From a virus: a stretch of DNA of 20,326 nt. Below the pieces are notes generated by a model. That model saw only the letters and a list, made by a program, of their open reading frames with translations. It was not told where the DNA came from and made no database searches. The stretch is from positions 1-20,326 of IMG/VR virus record IMGVR_UViG_3300032278_002184, one strand, 5' to 3'. The translations under genes and the position numbers were made by a program. Within the stretch, counting starts at the first letter, position 1. Each line of letters starts with the position of its first letter. Shown piece by piece: positions 4,547 through 11,718 of the stretch.

Positions 4547-4653
4547 TGCTTTCCTGTAGGCTTAAATGCAATACGTGCGATTCGGAATTTGATCAACCAG
4601 ACAAGGATATATGCCATGCCAGCAAACAGCCGAGTCGGTCGTTGTGTTCGTAA
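4546..4653 (+). CDS. Tiny cysteine-rich peptide
   Basis: A 35-residue frame starting at ATG 4546, which overlaps the stop of the acidic gene (TAATG). GGAG at 4532-4535 is about ten bases upstream. The peptide contains 'CNTC' (residues 8-11) plus Cys4, Cys23 and Cys34, so it could hold a zinc ion. Its 3' end overlaps the start of the basic-peptide gene 4616-4750 by 38 bases. Because it is so short, coding is uncertain, and the overlap start could merely be chance. No family is recognised. Confidence 0.4.
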   Translation: MLSCRLKCNTCDSEFDQPDKDICHASKQPSRSLCS

Positions 4654-4750
4654 AGTCAGCAAAACAAAAACAAAGAGAAGCGCTATCCGGATCTGCCAAA
4701 AGTCTACAGGACAGTCCTATCGAACCGGACGCAAAAGCAGGAAAAAATAA
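4616..4750 (+). CDS. Highly basic small phage protein
   Basis: A 44-residue protein with 16 Lys/Arg and no acidic residue. The core 'GRCVRKVSKTK' and 'SAIRICQKSTGQSYRTG' resembles a short motif I have seen in small phage proteins of unknown function (CV+K...SAI.ICQ.STGQ.Y.TG). The sequence similarity is from memory and should be checked. ATG 4616 is preceded by AAGGA (4603-4607) with eight bases of spacing. The competing ATG 4611 is in another frame that merely leads into the next gene. The stop is one base before the ATG of the exported protein at 4752. Its likely role is nucleic-acid binding, a condensation factor or a packaged minor protein, and this is inference. Confidence 0.7.
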   Translation: MPANSRVGRCVRKVSKTKTKRSAIRICQKSTGQSYRTGRKSRKK

Positions 4751-4751
4751 C

Positions 4752-5009
4752 ATGTCCACATTACGTTCCGTGTTGTGTGCCCTCGTTGTGCTGATCAGCA
4801 CAACTTGCTACTCGCAAGATGAATTTGCAGACGACTGGTCCTATTACCAGAAGCCCTATCAATCCCGATGGCAGACCTATAACTATTACGATTATGGAAC
4901 TGGCTATGGAGGTACGATCTATGGCTACGATTGGGGGAATGGATACCACAGCTACTCTACCCCAAGAGGCCGCTCATGGGATGTCTGGAGACCCAGTTTT
5001 AACTGGTAA
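4752..5009 (+). CDS. Exported Tyr/Gly/Trp-rich small protein
   Basis: An 85-residue protein with an apparent Sec signal peptide: Arg5, then a hydrophobic core 'VLCALVVLIST', then a possible cleavage after Ser21 (CYS/Q). The remaining 64 residues contain 12 Tyr and 6 Trp plus many Gly, including 'YYDYGTGYGG' and 'YGYDWGNGYHSY'. Such repeats suggest a secreted or surface low-complexity protein. In a phage setting it might alter the host envelope or superinfection, or it may be a host-derived cargo gene. I chose ATG 4752, which follows AGGAAA and starts right after the previous stop. The longer frame to 4611 is the other reading of the basic-peptide gene. It overlaps the RuvC-like gene start by 29 bases. 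Confidence 0.65.
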   Translation: MSTLRSVLCALVVLISTTCYSQDEFADDWSYYQKPYQSRWQTYNYYDYGTGYGGTIYGYDWGNGYHSYSTPRGRSWDVWRPSFNW

Positions 5010-5547
5010 TATACTGGGCTTAGATCCTGGTAATTTGCAAAGCGGGTGGGTTATCTATGACCCACGAGAACTCAACGTTCCCTGGAGTGGAACTACACCC
5101 AATGAGGACCTGAAGACACAACTGGAAGTGTTTTCCGAAACCTGTTCTTTAATGGTTATGGAAACCATGCGGCCCCGTGGGATGCCCACAAGCCTTCAGG
5201 AAATGGAAACCCTGATCTGGTCGGGACGATTCATCGAAGCGTGGCACCGGCCGTACAGGATGGTATACCGAGACAAGGCGAAGCTGCACTTGTGCGGAAA
5301 AATGGCCGCCAAGGATACCAACGTCCGTCAAGCACTTATCGATCGGTTTGGTGGCAATGACATCGCCATTGGCGGTGAGCGATGTGCCAAATGCAAAGGA
5401 AAAGGCTGGTTTGGTGCAGGGCGTCCCGTCTGCCAGGAATGCGATGGAAAACAGTGGGCCCATCCGCCAGGATGCTTGCATAAAGTCAGTAGCCATAGCT
5501 GGCCAGCCCTAGCGGTCGCTCTCACCTGGATCGACCAGCACGAATGA
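4981..5547 (+). CDS. RuvC-like Holliday-junction resolvase with inserted zinc ribbon
   Basis: A 188-residue protein. 'ILGLDPG' (11-17) is the first RuvC/RNase H strand with catalytic Asp15. 'VMETM' gives Glu61. 'MAAKDTNVRQALIDRFG' (108-124) gives Asp112. 'SHSWPALAVALT' (171-182) gives the late His172 and ends near Asp185. These match the ordered acidic residues of RuvC-type nucleases that cut branched DNA. An insertion of about 35 residues (135-169) carries two CxxC pairs, Cys135/138 and Cys151/154, plus Cys165. It is probably a zinc ribbon not found in cellular RuvC. The role is likely to resolve recombination or replication intermediates before packaging. ATG 4981 fits the domain start. Upstream extension (4819) reads through the exported gene in another frame. 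No strong ribosome binding site is seen, so coupling with the previous gene is likely. Confidence 0.75.
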   Translation: MSGDPVLTGNILGLDPGNLQSGWVIYDPRELNVPWSGTTPNEDLKTQLEVFSETCSLMVMETMRPRGMPTSLQEMETLIWSGRFIEAWHRPYRMVYRDKAKLHLCGKMAAKDTNVRQALIDRFGGNDIAIGGERCAKCKGKGWFGAGRPVCQECDGKQWAHPPGCLHKVSSHSWPALAVALTWIDQHE

Positions 5548-5597
5548 TGCGAGAACGCGTAATTCAGATGGTCCTACGCTAAACACAAGGAGGAGAC
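5548..5597 (+). promoter_or_regulatory. Strong ribosome binding site before 5598
   Basis: AAGGAGG (5587-5593) lies four bases from ATG 5598 and fixes that start. The 50-base gap shows no clear promoter. Confidence 0.6.
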
Positions 5598-5909
5598 ATG
5601 ATTTCCCATAATGGGCATAGTAGTCGAAAGATTGTTCCGTATTTGATTTACGTGTCGGATAGCCCTGATGGTGTCAAACCAGTAATCGTGTTCCGTAAAG
5701 GTAAAATGTACTATCGCGAGGGGGCCGAATACATTGCGACCAGTCGCTGTAGGTGTGGAGCGTGGTATCATCCAGAGTGTCCCGTCGCAATGCACCGTGC
5801 GAAATCCTTATTGCAACCAGCACCAGACGGTGAATTTTGGAAGCTGTCCGAGAGGCGTCACAAACGCTTGCAGTCGGATTCAAGAAGAATTCGACGATCA
5901 GCACGCTAG
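5598..5909 (+). CDS. Small protein with CxC...C metal-site motif, possibly frameshifted
   Basis: A 103-residue frame with a very strong ribosome binding site. Residues 1-62 look natural: strands 'YLIYVSD', 'VKPVIVFRKGKMYYREG', then 'SRCRCGAWYHPECP' with Cys51, Cys53, His58 and Cys61. After residue 62 the reading frame turns Arg-rich and unnatural (RRHKRLQSDSRRIRRS). The +1 frame over the same bases encodes a richer Cys pattern, CTVRNPYC and CPRGVTNAC, and continues into the next gene. Either two genes overlap or a single protein has been split by an indel or a +1 frameshift at CCC-G (5781-5784). The stop at 5907-5909 lies beside the ribosome binding site of the next gene. No function is assigned. 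Confidence 0.65.
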   Translation: MISHNGHSSRKIVPYLIYVSDSPDGVKPVIVFRKGKMYYREGAEYIATSRCRCGAWYHPECPVAMHRAKSLLQPAPDGEFWKLSERRHKRLQSDSRRIRRSAR

Positions 5910-5919
5910 GAACAACGCA

Positions 5920-6741
5920 ATGATAAAACAGATGACTGTCAACGAGTTTACCCGACGTTACAGATTTTTTCGCAAGCCCGTGCAGGAATGGGCTGAATCT
6001 ACTGCCTCTGCTGTGAATGCCAATGGTGTTTTCGATGAAGATACAAACGAAGTACATACCGTCGTGCCCTATGCCCAAGGACAACATTGGCGGTTGTGCT
6101 TAGAACGCGATCTGGAGGATAAGGATCAGCTAGAGCCAGATCAGGTTATTTCAAAACCATGGCGAAAAGCTGCAAACAAGCTGTTTCAGAAAATGCGAAT
6201 TACCAACGAAGTGGCAGAGTATCGTCGTGAAAGAATCCATTACTACCGTTCACGGAAAAACGGCGCGGGGTTCAGTGAAGAGTTGGCATGGTATGACATC
6301 TTTCAACGCTGGGAATCGGATCTGGAACCAGTCACCAGCGGGAAATATCATGCTGGAGATAAGCTGCTGCAGGAGCGAGCAGATCGCTTTCGAATCAGCC
6401 AGCCGTTCAATGCGGACGACGAAGATGCAATTGAAGAATTCGACCCAGCCAATACGGATATGCAGAGAGATGGATTATGGGTTTACCAAAACATCGGCGT
6501 TAAAAACGTAAAACCGAACGATGCACCAAGCCCAGGCGCGTGGAACCTGTTGGAGAATGCGAGGCGGAACCCAGATAAATTTTACAATCAATTGCTGCCC
6601 AAGTTAGTGAAGGATTTTGATGCGACTAATGAGGAACAGGACAAACAAAACGAAGAACGCAAAAATATCGATGGACTCCAGAAGGTGATCGATCGTTTCA
6701 CCGAAGAACACGATCTCAAAAAAGAAACAACTTCAATCTAG
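5920..6741 (+). CDS. Putative terminase small subunit-like protein
   Basis: A 273-residue protein, mainly helical and charged. The first part contains repeated aromatic/basic helices ('RYRFFRKPVQEW', 'HYYRSRKNG'). The C-terminal third has 'DAPSPGAWNLLENARRN' followed by 'KFYNQLLPKL' (about residues 200-235) and an acidic/lysine tail (EEQDKQNEERK). The Pro-Ser-x-Gly-Ala... Asn-Pro-x-Lys-Phe pattern recalls proteins placed just before TerL in many phages and annotated as small terminase. The family assignment is tentative. ATG 5920 is chosen because AGGAA (5908-5912) sits seven bases before it. A second Met at 5932 is possible. The position two genes upstream of TerL supports a DNA-recognition role in packaging. 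Confidence 0.45.
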   Translation: MIKQMTVNEFTRRYRFFRKPVQEWAESTASAVNANGVFDEDTNEVHTVVPYAQGQHWRLCLERDLEDKDQLEPDQVISKPWRKAANKLFQKMRITNEVAEYRRERIHYYRSRKNGAGFSEELAWYDIFQRWESDLEPVTSGKYHAGDKLLQERADRFRISQPFNADDEDAIEEFDPANTDMQRDGLWVYQNIGVKNVKPNDAPSPGAWNLLENARRNPDKFYNQLLPKLVKDFDATNEEQDKQNEERKNIDGLQKVIDRFTEEHDLKKETTSI

Positions 6742-6776
6742 TTGCTATTTCTCGTGTTCCTTACAAGGAGGTAAAA

Positions 6777-7244
6777 ATGGCTGTTACGCAGGAACTGGAC
6801 GCCAAATACTGGGAAGAGCAATTGGAACTTATGCCAGATAAGGTGGCAGAATTGGCGAGACAATTCCCGCCTAACCGGTTATACAAACTGCATCCAACCG
6901 GGCAGAGAGTAGAGGTCGTCTGCTGGGGAGAAGATCAATCAGTCGCAATTTTCTTGTCGGGAGAGTACAACCTGCTGACATTCGAACGAATCGTATTTGG
7001 CGTCATGCCAGAGTATCTGGAGGAGTGTGATCTGCCAGGACCCGAAGAAGTCACGGGCGCCTTGCTCACTACCGACGAGCAAATAAAAGATTACCTTGAC
7101 AGGATGAAGGCTCAGAATCAAAGTGTGGGGGAAGATAATGATGGGGGGTGGACAGAGAACGCCCTCGAAGAAGGCGAATACGAACTGAACATATGTGGCG
7201 AGGATGGATCGGACAGCCTACCATTCCGAGGTGCGGGACTTTGA
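6777..7244 (+). CDS. Hypothetical phage protein upstream of TerL
   Basis: A 155-residue protein with an excellent ribosome binding site, AAGGAGGT at 6765-6772, four bases before ATG. The N-terminal half is helical and acidic. 'FPPNRLYKLHPTGQRVEVVCW' spans a mixed strand region, here split as FPPNRLYKLHP and TGQRVEVVCW. 'GEYNLLTFERIVFGV' follows. The C-terminal part (115-155) is Glu/Asp-rich and partly encoded in the overlap with TerL (7195-7244). I do not recognise a family. Its place between the putative TerS and TerL suggests a packaging-associated role. Confidence 0.65.
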   Translation: MAVTQELDAKYWEEQLELMPDKVAELARQFPPNRLYKLHPTGQRVEVVCWGEDQSVAIFLSGEYNLLTFERIVFGVMPEYLEECDLPGPEEVTGALLTTDEQIKDYLDRMKAQNQSVGEDNDGGWTENALEEGEYELNICGEDGSDSLPFRGAGL

Positions 7245-9138
7245 AATAAATCCGGATGAATATCCGTTTTATGCCCGCGTACCCACGAACATTCTGGAAA
7301 ATCTGAAGTACCGGCAGCGTCTTCTGGACGAAGCGATCAATGATAAGGGGCTGCAGCGTGACCTGCTGGATATGTGCCGCCAGGACACGCTTTTCTTCGT
7401 AAATACCTTCTGCTGGCTGTTCGAGCCCCGTCCGCTGCCAAAGATCGTCCCCTTCGTAATGTGGCCACACCAAGTGCCCGTCTTCGTGGCCATGGAGCAG
7501 TCCATGGGCATCGAGGATGTGGGGCTGGAGAAATCCCGTGGAGAGGGGGCCAGTTGGATGGCCCTCACGCTGGTTTTCAAGTGGTGGCTGTTCAATGAGC
7601 TGTTTGCCTGCGGTCTGGTCAGTCGTAGTGAGGAGGCCGTCGATGACGAAAACGACCCAGATAGCCTCATGTGGAAGCTGGATTTCCAGATGAAACGGCT
7701 GCCCTACTGGATGAAACCGGGGCGTGGCGATCCCAAGGCCGTCATCCGACGCTCCCATGGCCATATCCTTAAAAATGTCACGAATGAGGCCACGATCGTG
7801 GGATACAGCGCTGTGGGTGACGTGGCCAGTGGGGGACGGAAAACCTGCTTCGTGATGGACGAAATGGCCAAATTCCGGGCTGGCAGCGATTATGACGCGA
7901 TGAGCAGCACCCAATACGTCACCGAATGCCGCTACATCATTAGCACGTTCAAGGGGAATACTGGCGCCTATTACGACGCCCTCCGGGGCCCAAGCTCCAT
8001 CAAAAAGCTGTTTTTGGATTGGAAAGATAATCCGACCAGAAATCAGGGGATTTACGAGGTTCAGCAGGGCAACCTAGTCATGCTGGACCCTATCACCAAC
8101 CCATTGCCTAGCAATTACCATATCGAGTGTAAACCGCAGCACGAACAACTGAGAAATCGCGGGTATACCCTTGAAGGAACGATCCGCAGTCCCTGGTATG
8201 ACAAGCAGTGTGCCCGCACAAACGCCACATCGGGCACGATTGCGGAGGAACTGGATCGCGATCCCACCAGATCCGGCACGCCATACTTCGACATCGAGGT
8301 CATCGAGCGGCTCCTGAAGGAGTGCCGCAGCCCAGTTCATATCGGCAATATCGACTTCACCAAGCTGGAAATGAAACCAGAGTTTATCGAAAACCCCCGA
8401 GGTAAGTGGAAATTGTGGTGCAAATTGGGGATGCCACGCAAACCACAATCAGATCGAGACTACACGCTGGGTATAGACATCGCGGCCGGGGGCGGCGGGC
8501 CTATGGCCAGTAACAGTGTGATTTCGGTCGTGGACAACAAGACGGGCCTGAAAGTGGCTGAATATGCCGATCCGTCTGTTTATCCCCATGATCTGGCTGC
8601 GCTGGCATACGCCACCAGTAAGTTCTTCAGCGGTAAAAGCGGCATGGCCTATTTGATCCATGAAAGTAATGGGACCACCGGTAGTCAGTTCAGCCGGGCA
8701 ATCATGGATCTTGGCCATCCCCACCTGTTTTTGCAGTCTGACGAGATGAGGTTAAGCGGAAAACGCACGAGAAAGCCCGGTTTTCATAACCAGGGAATCG
8801 CCCGAGGTGTGCTTTATGGAGGTTATCGAGCATCTCTAGCCGATGGGACATTCACGAATCTTTCACGTGAGGCGTTAACCGAATGCAAGAGTTACGAGCA
8901 CATCGGCCAAGACAAAATCGAACACTCGTCTGCTGCACGAAAAGGGACCGATCCCAGTGGCGCAGGCCACAATCATGGAGACCGATGTACTGCCGACGCT
9001 TTAGCCTGCCGTGCGCTTCGAGACTTTACAAAGCCACTCGATTCCGACGACGAAGAAGAAGATAAAGCACCTCCCGGCAGCTTCATGTGGAGACGCAAAC
9101 AGTCCGAGTTGTCATCGAAGAAAGATGATTGGTGGTAG
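7195..9138 (+). CDS. terL: Terminase large subunit (TerL)
   Basis: A 647-residue protein. It is the ATP-driven motor and headful nuclease that packages phage DNA through the portal. 'GLEKSRGEGASW' around residues 110-121 is the TerL-type Walker A variant, with Lys113. 'CFVMDEMAKF' (about 218-227) is Walker B with Asp222-Glu223. The nuclease domain shows Asp428 ('LGIDIAAGGGG'), an acidic Glu490 ('HESNGTTG') and Asp596/Asp601 ('GDRCTADALA'), the usual ordering of a RuvC/RNase H-like metal site. Residue numbers follow start GTG 7195. ATG 7204 is equally possible and neither has an obvious ribosome binding site. It overlaps the previous gene by 50 bases, suggesting coupling. Its length is in the usual TerL range. 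The C-terminus is Asp/Glu-rich (DSDDEEED). Confidence 0.9.
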   Translation: MARMDRTAYHSEVRDFEINPDEYPFYARVPTNILENLKYRQRLLDEAINDKGLQRDLLDMCRQDTLFFVNTFCWLFEPRPLPKIVPFVMWPHQVPVFVAMEQSMGIEDVGLEKSRGEGASWMALTLVFKWWLFNELFACGLVSRSEEAVDDENDPDSLMWKLDFQMKRLPYWMKPGRGDPKAVIRRSHGHILKNVTNEATIVGYSAVGDVASGGRKTCFVMDEMAKFRAGSDYDAMSSTQYVTECRYIISTFKGNTGAYYDALRGPSSIKKLFLDWKDNPTRNQGIYEVQQGNLVMLDPITNPLPSNYHIECKPQHEQLRNRGYTLEGTIRSPWYDKQCARTNATSGTIAEELDRDPTRSGTPYFDIEVIERLLKECRSPVHIGNIDFTKLEMKPEFIENPRGKWKLWCKLGMPRKPQSDRDYTLGIDIAAGGGGPMASNSVISVVDNKTGLKVAEYADPSVYPHDLAALAYATSKFFSGKSGMAYLIHESNGTTGSQFSRAIMDLGHPHLFLQSDEMRLSGKRTRKPGFHNQGIARGVLYGGYRASLADGTFTNLSREALTECKSYEHIGQDKIEHSSAARKGTDPSGAGHNHGDRCTADALACRALRDFTKPLDSDDEEEDKAPPGSFMWRRKQSELSSKKDDWW

Positions 9139-9214
9139 ACTTGCTATTGACGCGATACTGTTAGCCTGCCAACATTCCAGTTAAGAAGGCTCAACTCAAC
9201 TCAAGGAAACACAG

Positions 9215-9415
9215 ATGGCAAATCCAGATTCGGCTGCTCATATGAGATCATTGGCTCGCGCGGCTGCCGATAAACAGGGCGGCACATTTCGGGAAGGTGG
9301 TGGTGGGCACTTACTGCCAGAGAAGTTCGATAAGAACCGAGGCAGTGATCGCGGCGGATCAAATTCCCCGAAGTCCCAAAACCCACACGGTAGTACACGG
9401 AAGATGAGCTATTGA
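9215..9415 (+). CDS. Small Gly/Arg/Ser-rich phage protein
   Basis: A 66-residue protein between TerL and portal. It is low in hydrophobic residues. The first part is helical ('MRSLARAAADKQ'), and the rest is Gly/Ser/Asn-rich and basic. AAGGAAA (9203-9208) precedes ATG 9215 by about seven bases. It may be a disordered packaging- or head-associated minor protein. I recognise no family. Confidence 0.6.
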   Translation: MANPDSAAHMRSLARAAADKQGGTFREGGGGHLLPEKFDKNRGSDRGGSNSPKSQNPHGSTRKMSY

Positions 9416-9441
9416 CCTGCTAAATCTCATTAGTTAGCAGG
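9416..9441. other. 8-bp hairpin after the small gene
   Basis: CCTGCTAA (9416-9423) pairs with TTAGCAGG (9434-9441) around a 10-base loop, directly after the stop of the 9215-9415 gene. No T-run follows, so it is a weak terminator at most. It may stabilise or process the transcript. Confidence 0.45.
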
Positions 9442-9520
9442 GTTCTATCTCTTAATAAATTCATAAACGGCAGCCTGATGTTACCTTGGCCGAGGTAGTG
9501 TCACGGTGGGCCAACAGACA

Positions 9521-9571
9521 AGCCACGGCAATGCGGTGCCGCATCATCGCTAATGCCGTGGCTTTTTCTTT
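9521..9571 (+). terminator. Intrinsic terminator-like hairpin just before the portal gene
   Basis: AGCCACGGCA (9521-9530) pairs perfectly with TGCCGTGGCT (9554-9563), followed by TTTTTCTTT. A second palindrome, ATGCGG-TG-CCGCAT (9531-9544), is nested in the loop. It ends about 30 bases before the portal start, leaving no space for an ordinary promoter downstream. Any portal transcription must read through it or come from RNA processing here. Confidence 0.75.
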
Positions 9572-9601
9572 GGCCCTAGCCGTTTTAACTAATCGCAAAA
9601 C

Positions 9602-11404
9602 GTGAATCCAGAAAACGCACGAGATCGAGGGGAACTGCGGAAGTCCATGCAATGGTCTGCGAAAAAGTTGCGGCCATTCAGACGCTATCGTTATGAAGCG
9701 ATGAAACAGTACGTCGGGAATAACTATAGCGATAATTCCATGGGCCACAAAATGCCATTGAACATGCTGGCACTGGCTGTTTCTGTGTACCAGCGTTACC
9801 TCGCACCTCCCAGCTTAGAAGTGCTTGTCACTACCCACGTCACCCGTCTCAAGCCGCGAGCGCTAGAATTCGAGATCGGACTAAACCATCTCCTGCGAGA
9901 AATCAATTACGTCCAAAGTCACCGTGAGTGCGTTATGGACGCTCTTTTTGGTATGGGAGTGATGAAAGTGGGTCTGGAAGTTCTCGATACCAAGGAAGAC
10001 CTTGGCTACCTCCATGATTCGGGACAACCATTTGCCGATCCAGTGAGCCTGGACAATTTTATCCAAGATATGTCGGCTACGCGGCACGATAAGGTTGCAT
10101 ATATAGGAGACAAATTTCCAGTTCCCTACGACTGGGTTATGGAACAGGACTGGAACAAAGAGACAAAAAGCAAGTTAAAGACCTCGCAAGGCAGTGGCAT
10201 TGATACCGAAAGCGGAGATTACCGTGCCGAACGACTCAGCCAGGGCAGTGATTACATGGCTGACGAGTACGAGAAGATGGTCTGGCTCTGGAATATATGG
10301 CTGCCACGGGAAAACCTTGTCACGATCCTCCCAGTAGAAGGTGATTTACCCCCTCTGGATACGAAAGAATGGACAGGGCCCGAGCATGGTATGTACCACA
10401 AACTCGGTTTCAACTCCGTACCAGACAGCTTGATGCCTTTGCCTCCCGTCAGCCAGTGGGTCGATCTCAATGATTTAGTTAATCGAATATGGCGGAAGCT
10501 AGGCCGTCAGGCCGAACGTCAAAAAACCAATCTTCTGGTAGCTGGGCCCGCTGCCAAGGACGGCAACAAAGTAATAAACGCCAATGATGGTGAAGCTATC
10601 TATACACAGCAGCCAGATGCGATGAACGAAGTGCGTTTTGGAGGGATCGACAATCAAACTCTGGGGTTCGCTCTTACGATCAAAGACAACCTGAATTATT
10701 TGATGGGAAACGTCGAGTCTCTAGCTGGGTTTTCATCACAGTCCGGCACGCTGGGACAGGACCGCATGTTGCACCAAAGCGCCAACAAGATGGTGGACGA
10801 CATGCAGCAGATGGTCGCCTATTTCAACAAGCGTGTTATGAGCGATATGGCCATGTATATGTGGGAAGATCCACATATCAATCTCCCGCTTGTTAAACGC
10901 ATTGAAGGATCAACCATTGAAATCCCTTTCAATTGGACAGCAGAAAGTCGAGAGGGTGATTTTATCGATTACAACATCGAATTTGAGCCCTATGCGATGA
11001 GATCCAGTACGCCTGGGGAAAGATTGCAATCTCTAAATCAAATCATGATGAACATGGTCTTGCCTGCTATGTCGATGTTCGAACAGCAAGGTATCCAGTT
11101 TGACATGAAGAAATACCTGAAGACGGTCGCCAAATACTCCAATATCGAAGAATTGAACGACATTGTAACGCCCATTGACCCGGACAAGTTGAACCAGGGC
11201 GTCGAGCCGTATCCCGGTAATAACATGATGCCCAAACGATCTCCAATGGGGCCACCACGACAGTACGAACACATCAATGTGGCAGGTGGACCATCACCAG
11301 AAGCCAAGAATCAACAACTGGCCCAGGCAGCACTTAGTGGCGCTATGTCACCTAGTCCACCCAACGCGCCAGCCGCACAGGGCGGCAACCCAAGGAGCCA
11401 GTAA
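9602..11404 (+). CDS. Portal protein
   Basis: A 600-residue protein in the position and size range of podovirus portals, which form the dodecameric ring at the head vertex through which DNA enters and leaves. The N-terminal third is helical and basic ('WSAKKLRPFRRYRYEAM'). The centre has mixed strands ('YIGDKFPVPYDWVM', about residues 165-180). A Met- and Gln-rich helical crown follows near residues 430-460, and the C-terminus is Pro/Ala/Gln-rich and disordered. Motifs are diffuse, so the call rests on order (TerL before, scaffold and capsid after), size and helix/strand layout. GTG 9602 is the first start after an in-frame TAA. No good ribosome binding site is visible before it. ATG 9647 is a later alternative with GGAAG before it. 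It overlaps the next gene by one base (TAATG). Confidence 0.8.
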   Translation: MNPENARDRGELRKSMQWSAKKLRPFRRYRYEAMKQYVGNNYSDNSMGHKMPLNMLALAVSVYQRYLAPPSLEVLVTTHVTRLKPRALEFEIGLNHLLREINYVQSHRECVMDALFGMGVMKVGLEVLDTKEDLGYLHDSGQPFADPVSLDNFIQDMSATRHDKVAYIGDKFPVPYDWVMEQDWNKETKSKLKTSQGSGIDTESGDYRAERLSQGSDYMADEYEKMVWLWNIWLPRENLVTILPVEGDLPPLDTKEWTGPEHGMYHKLGFNSVPDSLMPLPPVSQWVDLNDLVNRIWRKLGRQAERQKTNLLVAGPAAKDGNKVINANDGEAIYTQQPDAMNEVRFGGIDNQTLGFALTIKDNLNYLMGNVESLAGFSSQSGTLGQDRMLHQSANKMVDDMQQMVAYFNKRVMSDMAMYMWEDPHINLPLVKRIEGSTIEIPFNWTAESREGDFIDYNIEFEPYAMRSSTPGERLQSLNQIMMNMVLPAMSMFEQQGIQFDMKKYLKTVAKYSNIEELNDIVTPIDPDKLNQGVEPYPGNNMMPKRSPMGPPRQYEHINVAGGPSPEAKNQQLAQAALSGAMSPSPPNAPAAQGGNPRSQ

Positions 11405-11703
11405 TGCCAGCACAGAGCACATTGTGGAGGTACAACCCACATACCGATCAAGTGGAACAGTTCGAGAAGCCTAAGAGTCGAGTCCATCGGGCAAAGTGGC
11501 CGATTTATTCAGATCGTGCTGGAGTAAACCCGCATCAGATACCAGAGGCCGAAGCAACAATGAAAAACCTTGGCGTGGAAACCAAGTTTGATGAGCGCAC
11601 CGGATGCGCCATATTTCGGGATGCGAAACATCGCAAGGCACACTGTGAGGCAATCGGGATTTACGATCGCAATGGCGGATATTCCGATCCGATGCCTCAA
11701 TAA
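11404..11703 (+). CDS. Small conserved-looking phage protein between portal and scaffold
   Basis: A 99-residue protein with AAGGAG (11392-11397) six bases before ATG 11404, which overlaps the portal stop. The motif order 'YSDRAGVNPHQIPEA', 'GVETKFDERTGCAIFRD', 'HRKAHCE' and 'YDRNGGYSDP' recurs, in my memory, in small proteins between portal and scaffold in planctomycete-type phage clusters. No enzyme motif is visible. It might be a minor head component or a maturation factor. Function is unknown. Confidence 0.65.
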   Translation: MPAQSTLWRYNPHTDQVEQFEKPKSRVHRAKWPIYSDRAGVNPHQIPEAEATMKNLGVETKFDERTGCAIFRDAKHRKAHCEAIGIYDRNGGYSDPMPQ

Positions 11704-11718
11704 CACAGGAGAATGAAC

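Noticed and set aside
4321-4662. Ser-rich - strand frame opposite the acidic protein
   Set aside because: The Ser run is the complement of the Asp/Glu codons of the acidic tail and has no separate support.
7069-7914. A 281-residue - strand frame opposite TerL
   Set aside because: It is a shadow of the TerL coding sequence. It is His/Pro-rich, with no start signal or recognisable domain.
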